Source: Nitratiruptor sp. (lineage in GTDB: Bacteria > Campylobacterota > Campylobacteria > Campylobacterales > Nitratiruptoraceae). From it: a stretch of 5,347 nt of DNA. The stretch is from assembly GCA_015494505.1 (NCBI GenBank), contig WGBB01000085.1, forward strand, positions 1 to 5,347. Direction: 5' to 3'. The position numbers were made by a program, and so were the translations under genes. Under the pieces are notes generated by a model, which did no database searches, was not told the origin of the DNA, and saw nothing but the letters and a program-made list of their open reading frames with translations. Positions 3,758 through 5,347 of this stretch are shown here, one piece after another; position 1 is the stretch's first letter, and each line of letters begins with the position of its first letter.

Positions 3758-5347
3758 ATGGTCATCAAAAAAGAGGCAGCAAAAATTCTTTTGGCGCTAC
3801 ACAAAAGCGACGACAAAACTATCGATGTAGCTAAACTCAATGCCGAAGCGGTAGAAGAGCTCAACCTCGGTGGGCTTGTGCGTTTTCCCATCCCAGCCAA
3901 AATCGAGCTCACATACAGCGGTGCGCAGGTAGCCGATGTACTGGCACGCGTGGAGGAGAAAATCGAAAAGATAGAGGATTGGAAAGAGAACTTCAAGTGG
4001 GTCAGCAGCGAAGTGATCGCTATGATCGATGCCGCTATCAAAGGCAAGAACAAAACCACGAAAGTGACCCAAGAGGAGCTATCAAAGCGCGGTTTCGCCG
4101 ATGAAAAAGGCGAACTCACCCAAGAAGCCCTCGATCTTTTCAACGCCTATGCCATCACGGAGCCCGAGCTCGTTATCGATGCCAAGCTTGCCGAATATAT
4201 CCGCAAATCCCCTATGGGTCCGACGGATGCACACTACCTGCCGATAGAGGGTAACAATAAAGACCTGCTCGAAGCGATGCGCCTCATTGCCTATAGCGTG
4301 CCGCACGGTGATTACTTCACCTTCACCGAGCTTGGACAGGCAGTCAAAGAGACGCTGACACTCGGTGGCTGGGCCAGTGAAGGTAGCGTGCTCGATATCT
4401 CTATCCTCGAGTCCATCGCACGCGTAGCGGACGGCGAAGAGGTGGATGTAGATACACTCGTGCAGCTGGAGGCTCTGGGGTATGTGAGCGATGTGGACAC
4501 CCTCACCAAAGCCGGTGAAAAGGCATTGGAGGTCTATCGTATCTTCAAAGATAAAACCGAAAGAGAGCTGAGATCCTTCGCGATAGAAAAAGAAGAAGTT
4601 GAAACCCTCAAGACCATCCAAAAAATCTGGGAAGAAAAGTACACCTCCAATCCCGAAGAGACGGCCAATTTTGAGGAGATCAAAAAAGAGCTTGTCGATC
4701 GCAAAGTGCGCGAATACAAAAAAATCATCGAAAAGTATGGCCGCAGACTCGACGAGATGCCGGCCAAAAAACAAGAGATCGCCAAGAAGTTCGGTGAAGC
4801 CAAAGATATGGTCAAGTGGTTTGAGGAAAACTTCGATCTGCGCGCATATCTTTATAGCCTCGAAGCTTTTGGGCTCATCAAAGAGGGTGTGGATAGCAAA
4901 GGACGCGCGGTTTACTACGTCACCGATGCGGGACAGCGTGTCATCGAAGACCAAGCGGATGAGCGCGCTATCCACTCTTGGAGCGTGAAAACCCTCACTA
5001 TCAGCAACAAAATCTTTAGCTCGCCCAATCGCGAGTGGGTGCTTGAAGCGCGCAAAGAGAGAATACTTGGCACCTACGAGCCAAGCAAATCTGGGCTGCT
5101 CTATGAAGAGCTTGCTAATGGCCAAAAACTGCCCTTTATGACGCGCTATGAGATGGATATTTTCAAAATCATTCCAGACCGTGGAATTGCATGCGAAGAG
5201 GTGGATGTGGATACACTCGTGCAGCTCGAAGCTTTGGGGTATGTGAGCGATGTGGATACCCTCACCAAAGCCGGTGAAAAGGCATTGGAGGTCTATCGTA
5301 TCTTCAAAGATAAAACCGAAAGAGAGCTGAGATCCTTCGCGATAGAA
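3758..5347 (+). CDS. Large DUF505-like protein with repeated winged-helix-like units, 3' end outside the window
   Basis: The frame is open from the ATG at 3758 (AAAGGAG five bases ahead) to the window edge, giving 530 residues without a stop. No signal peptide or membrane segment is seen, so it is probably cytoplasmic. The chain is rich in Glu and Lys. Winged-helix-like hairpin motifs of the form L-x-x-LG-[YL]-[VI] ... LT-x-x-G recur: residues 35-55 (LNLGGLVRF ... LTYSG), 236-253 (QLEALGYVSDVDTLTKAG), 367-392 (SLEAFGLI ... VTDAG) and 489-506. Weaker forms occur near 108-124 and 187-193. Charged helices, possibly coiled coil, fill roughly 256-360. Residues 227-277 and 480-530 are identical to each other. 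Overall it resembles the DUF505 family of archaea and deep-branching or vent bacteria, recalled from memory and not verified by search. The function is unknown; nucleic-acid binding is suggested only by the winged-helix-like pattern. Only one cysteine is seen (C479). Confidence 0.85.
   Translation, partial: MVIKKEAAKILLALHKSDDKTIDVAKLNAEAVEELNLGGLVRFPIPAKIELTYSGAQVADVLARVEEKIEKIEDWKENFKWVSSEVIAMIDAAIKGKNKTTKVTQEELSKRGFADEKGELTQEALDLFNAYAITEPELVIDAKLAEYIRKSPMGPTDAHYLPIEGNNKDLLEAMRLIAYSVPHGDYFTFTELGQAVKETLTLGGWASEGSVLDISILESIARVADGEEVDVDTLVQLEALGYVSDVDTLTKAGEKALEVYRIFKDKTERELRSFAIEKEEVETLKTIQKIWEEKYTSNPEETANFEEIKKELVDRKVREYKKIIEKYGRRLDEMPAKKQEIAKKFGEAKDMVKWFEENFDLRAYLYSLEAFGLIKEGVDSKGRAVYYVTDAGQRVIEDQADERAIHSWSVKTLTISNKIFSSPNREWVLEARKERILGTYEPSKSGLLYEELANGQKLPFMTRYEMDIFKIIPDRGIACEEVDVDTLVQLEALGYVSDVDTLTKAGEKALEVYRIFKDKTERELRSFAIE
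4434..4588 (+). repeat. Internal direct repeat, copy 1 (155 bp)
   Basis: This segment recurs at 5193-5347 in the same frame, 759 bases (253 codons) downstream. It encodes residues 227-277 of the DUF505-like protein, a winged-helix-like end (QLEALGYV ... LTKAG) plus the start of a charged helix. The copies differ at five bases, the last at 4498; from 4499 to 4588 they are identical. Confidence 0.95.
5193..5347 (+). repeat. Internal direct repeat, copy 2, cut by the window edge
   Basis: This matches 4434-4588 with 150 of 155 bases identical. The five differences (GTA/GTG, CTG/CTC, GAG/GAA, CTG/TTG, GAC/GAT) are all synonymous. The final 90 bases are identical, and the repeat is still matching when the window ends, so its true length is unknown. 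It encodes residues 480-530. Confidence 0.95.

Noticed and set aside
4082..5125. Long open frame of 347 codons on the minus strand
   Set aside because: It lies wholly opposite the DUF505-like gene, has no RBS, is rich in Phe, Ile and Leu from reverse-complemented Glu/Lys codons, and resembles no family. The + strand frame has a strong RBS, protein-level repeats and synonymous-only differences between repeats.
4434..5347. Mobile element or CRISPR-like repeat
   Set aside because: There are only two copies, in frame within one gene, with no terminal inverted repeats, target duplications or transposase; a protein-domain duplication or assembly join fits better.

Overview
The window reads as ordinary bacterial chromosome with every gene on the + strand, packed tightly and with good AAGGAG-type ribosome binding sites. 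The gene set suggests a chemolithotrophic Campylobacterota-like bacterium, or possibly a deep-branching thermophile such as an Aquificota. It combines a non-classical succinate dehydrogenase/fumarate reductase, a cysteine-free Crp/Fnr regulator, a DUF1931 histone-fold protein and a large DUF505-like protein. The taxonomic guess is inference; there is no rRNA or other marker gene here. No tRNA, rRNA, CRISPR array, transposase or phage gene was seen, and no gene-free stretch exceeds about 90 bases.

Left block (1-1666): the C-terminal 98 residues of the flavoprotein subunit of succinate dehydrogenase/fumarate reductase, then the complete iron-sulfur subunit, then a Crp/Fnr-type regulator. The stop and start codons overlap at both junctions (ATGA, TGATG), so the three genes are almost certainly co-transcribed and translationally coupled. 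The iron-sulfur subunit carries an extra cysteine in its third cluster motif, which points to a second [4Fe-4S] cluster instead of the usual [3Fe-4S]. No membrane anchor or CCG-domain subunit follows.

Middle block (1729-3667): a stress-type operon of three genes spaced 10-12 bases apart. It encodes an exported YfdX-family protein, a DUF1931 protein (a tandem, 'doublet' histone fold) and an HdeD-family six-helix membrane protein. YfdX and HdeD are linked to acid and heat stress in enterobacteria, where both occur in the transmissible locus of stress tolerance. Here a bacterial histone-fold gene sits between them. A promoter candidate with a possible FNR-like box precedes yfdX, and an 11-bp hairpin that contains the hdeD stop codon closes the block.

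Right block (3758-5347): one long open reading frame, preceded by its own -10-like sequence and RBS, runs off the window end after 530 codons. It resembles the DUF505 family and is built from repeated winged-helix-like units and charged helices. A 155-bp segment occurs twice inside it, 759 bp apart, with only five differences, all synonymous. The second copy ends exactly at the window edge. This is either a recently homogenised internal duplication or an assembly artefact at a contig end.

The most interesting item is the yfdX - histone-fold - hdeD cassette followed by the repeat-bearing DUF505-like gene. It may be an envelope-plus-nucleoid stress module, although no function can be shown from sequence alone.
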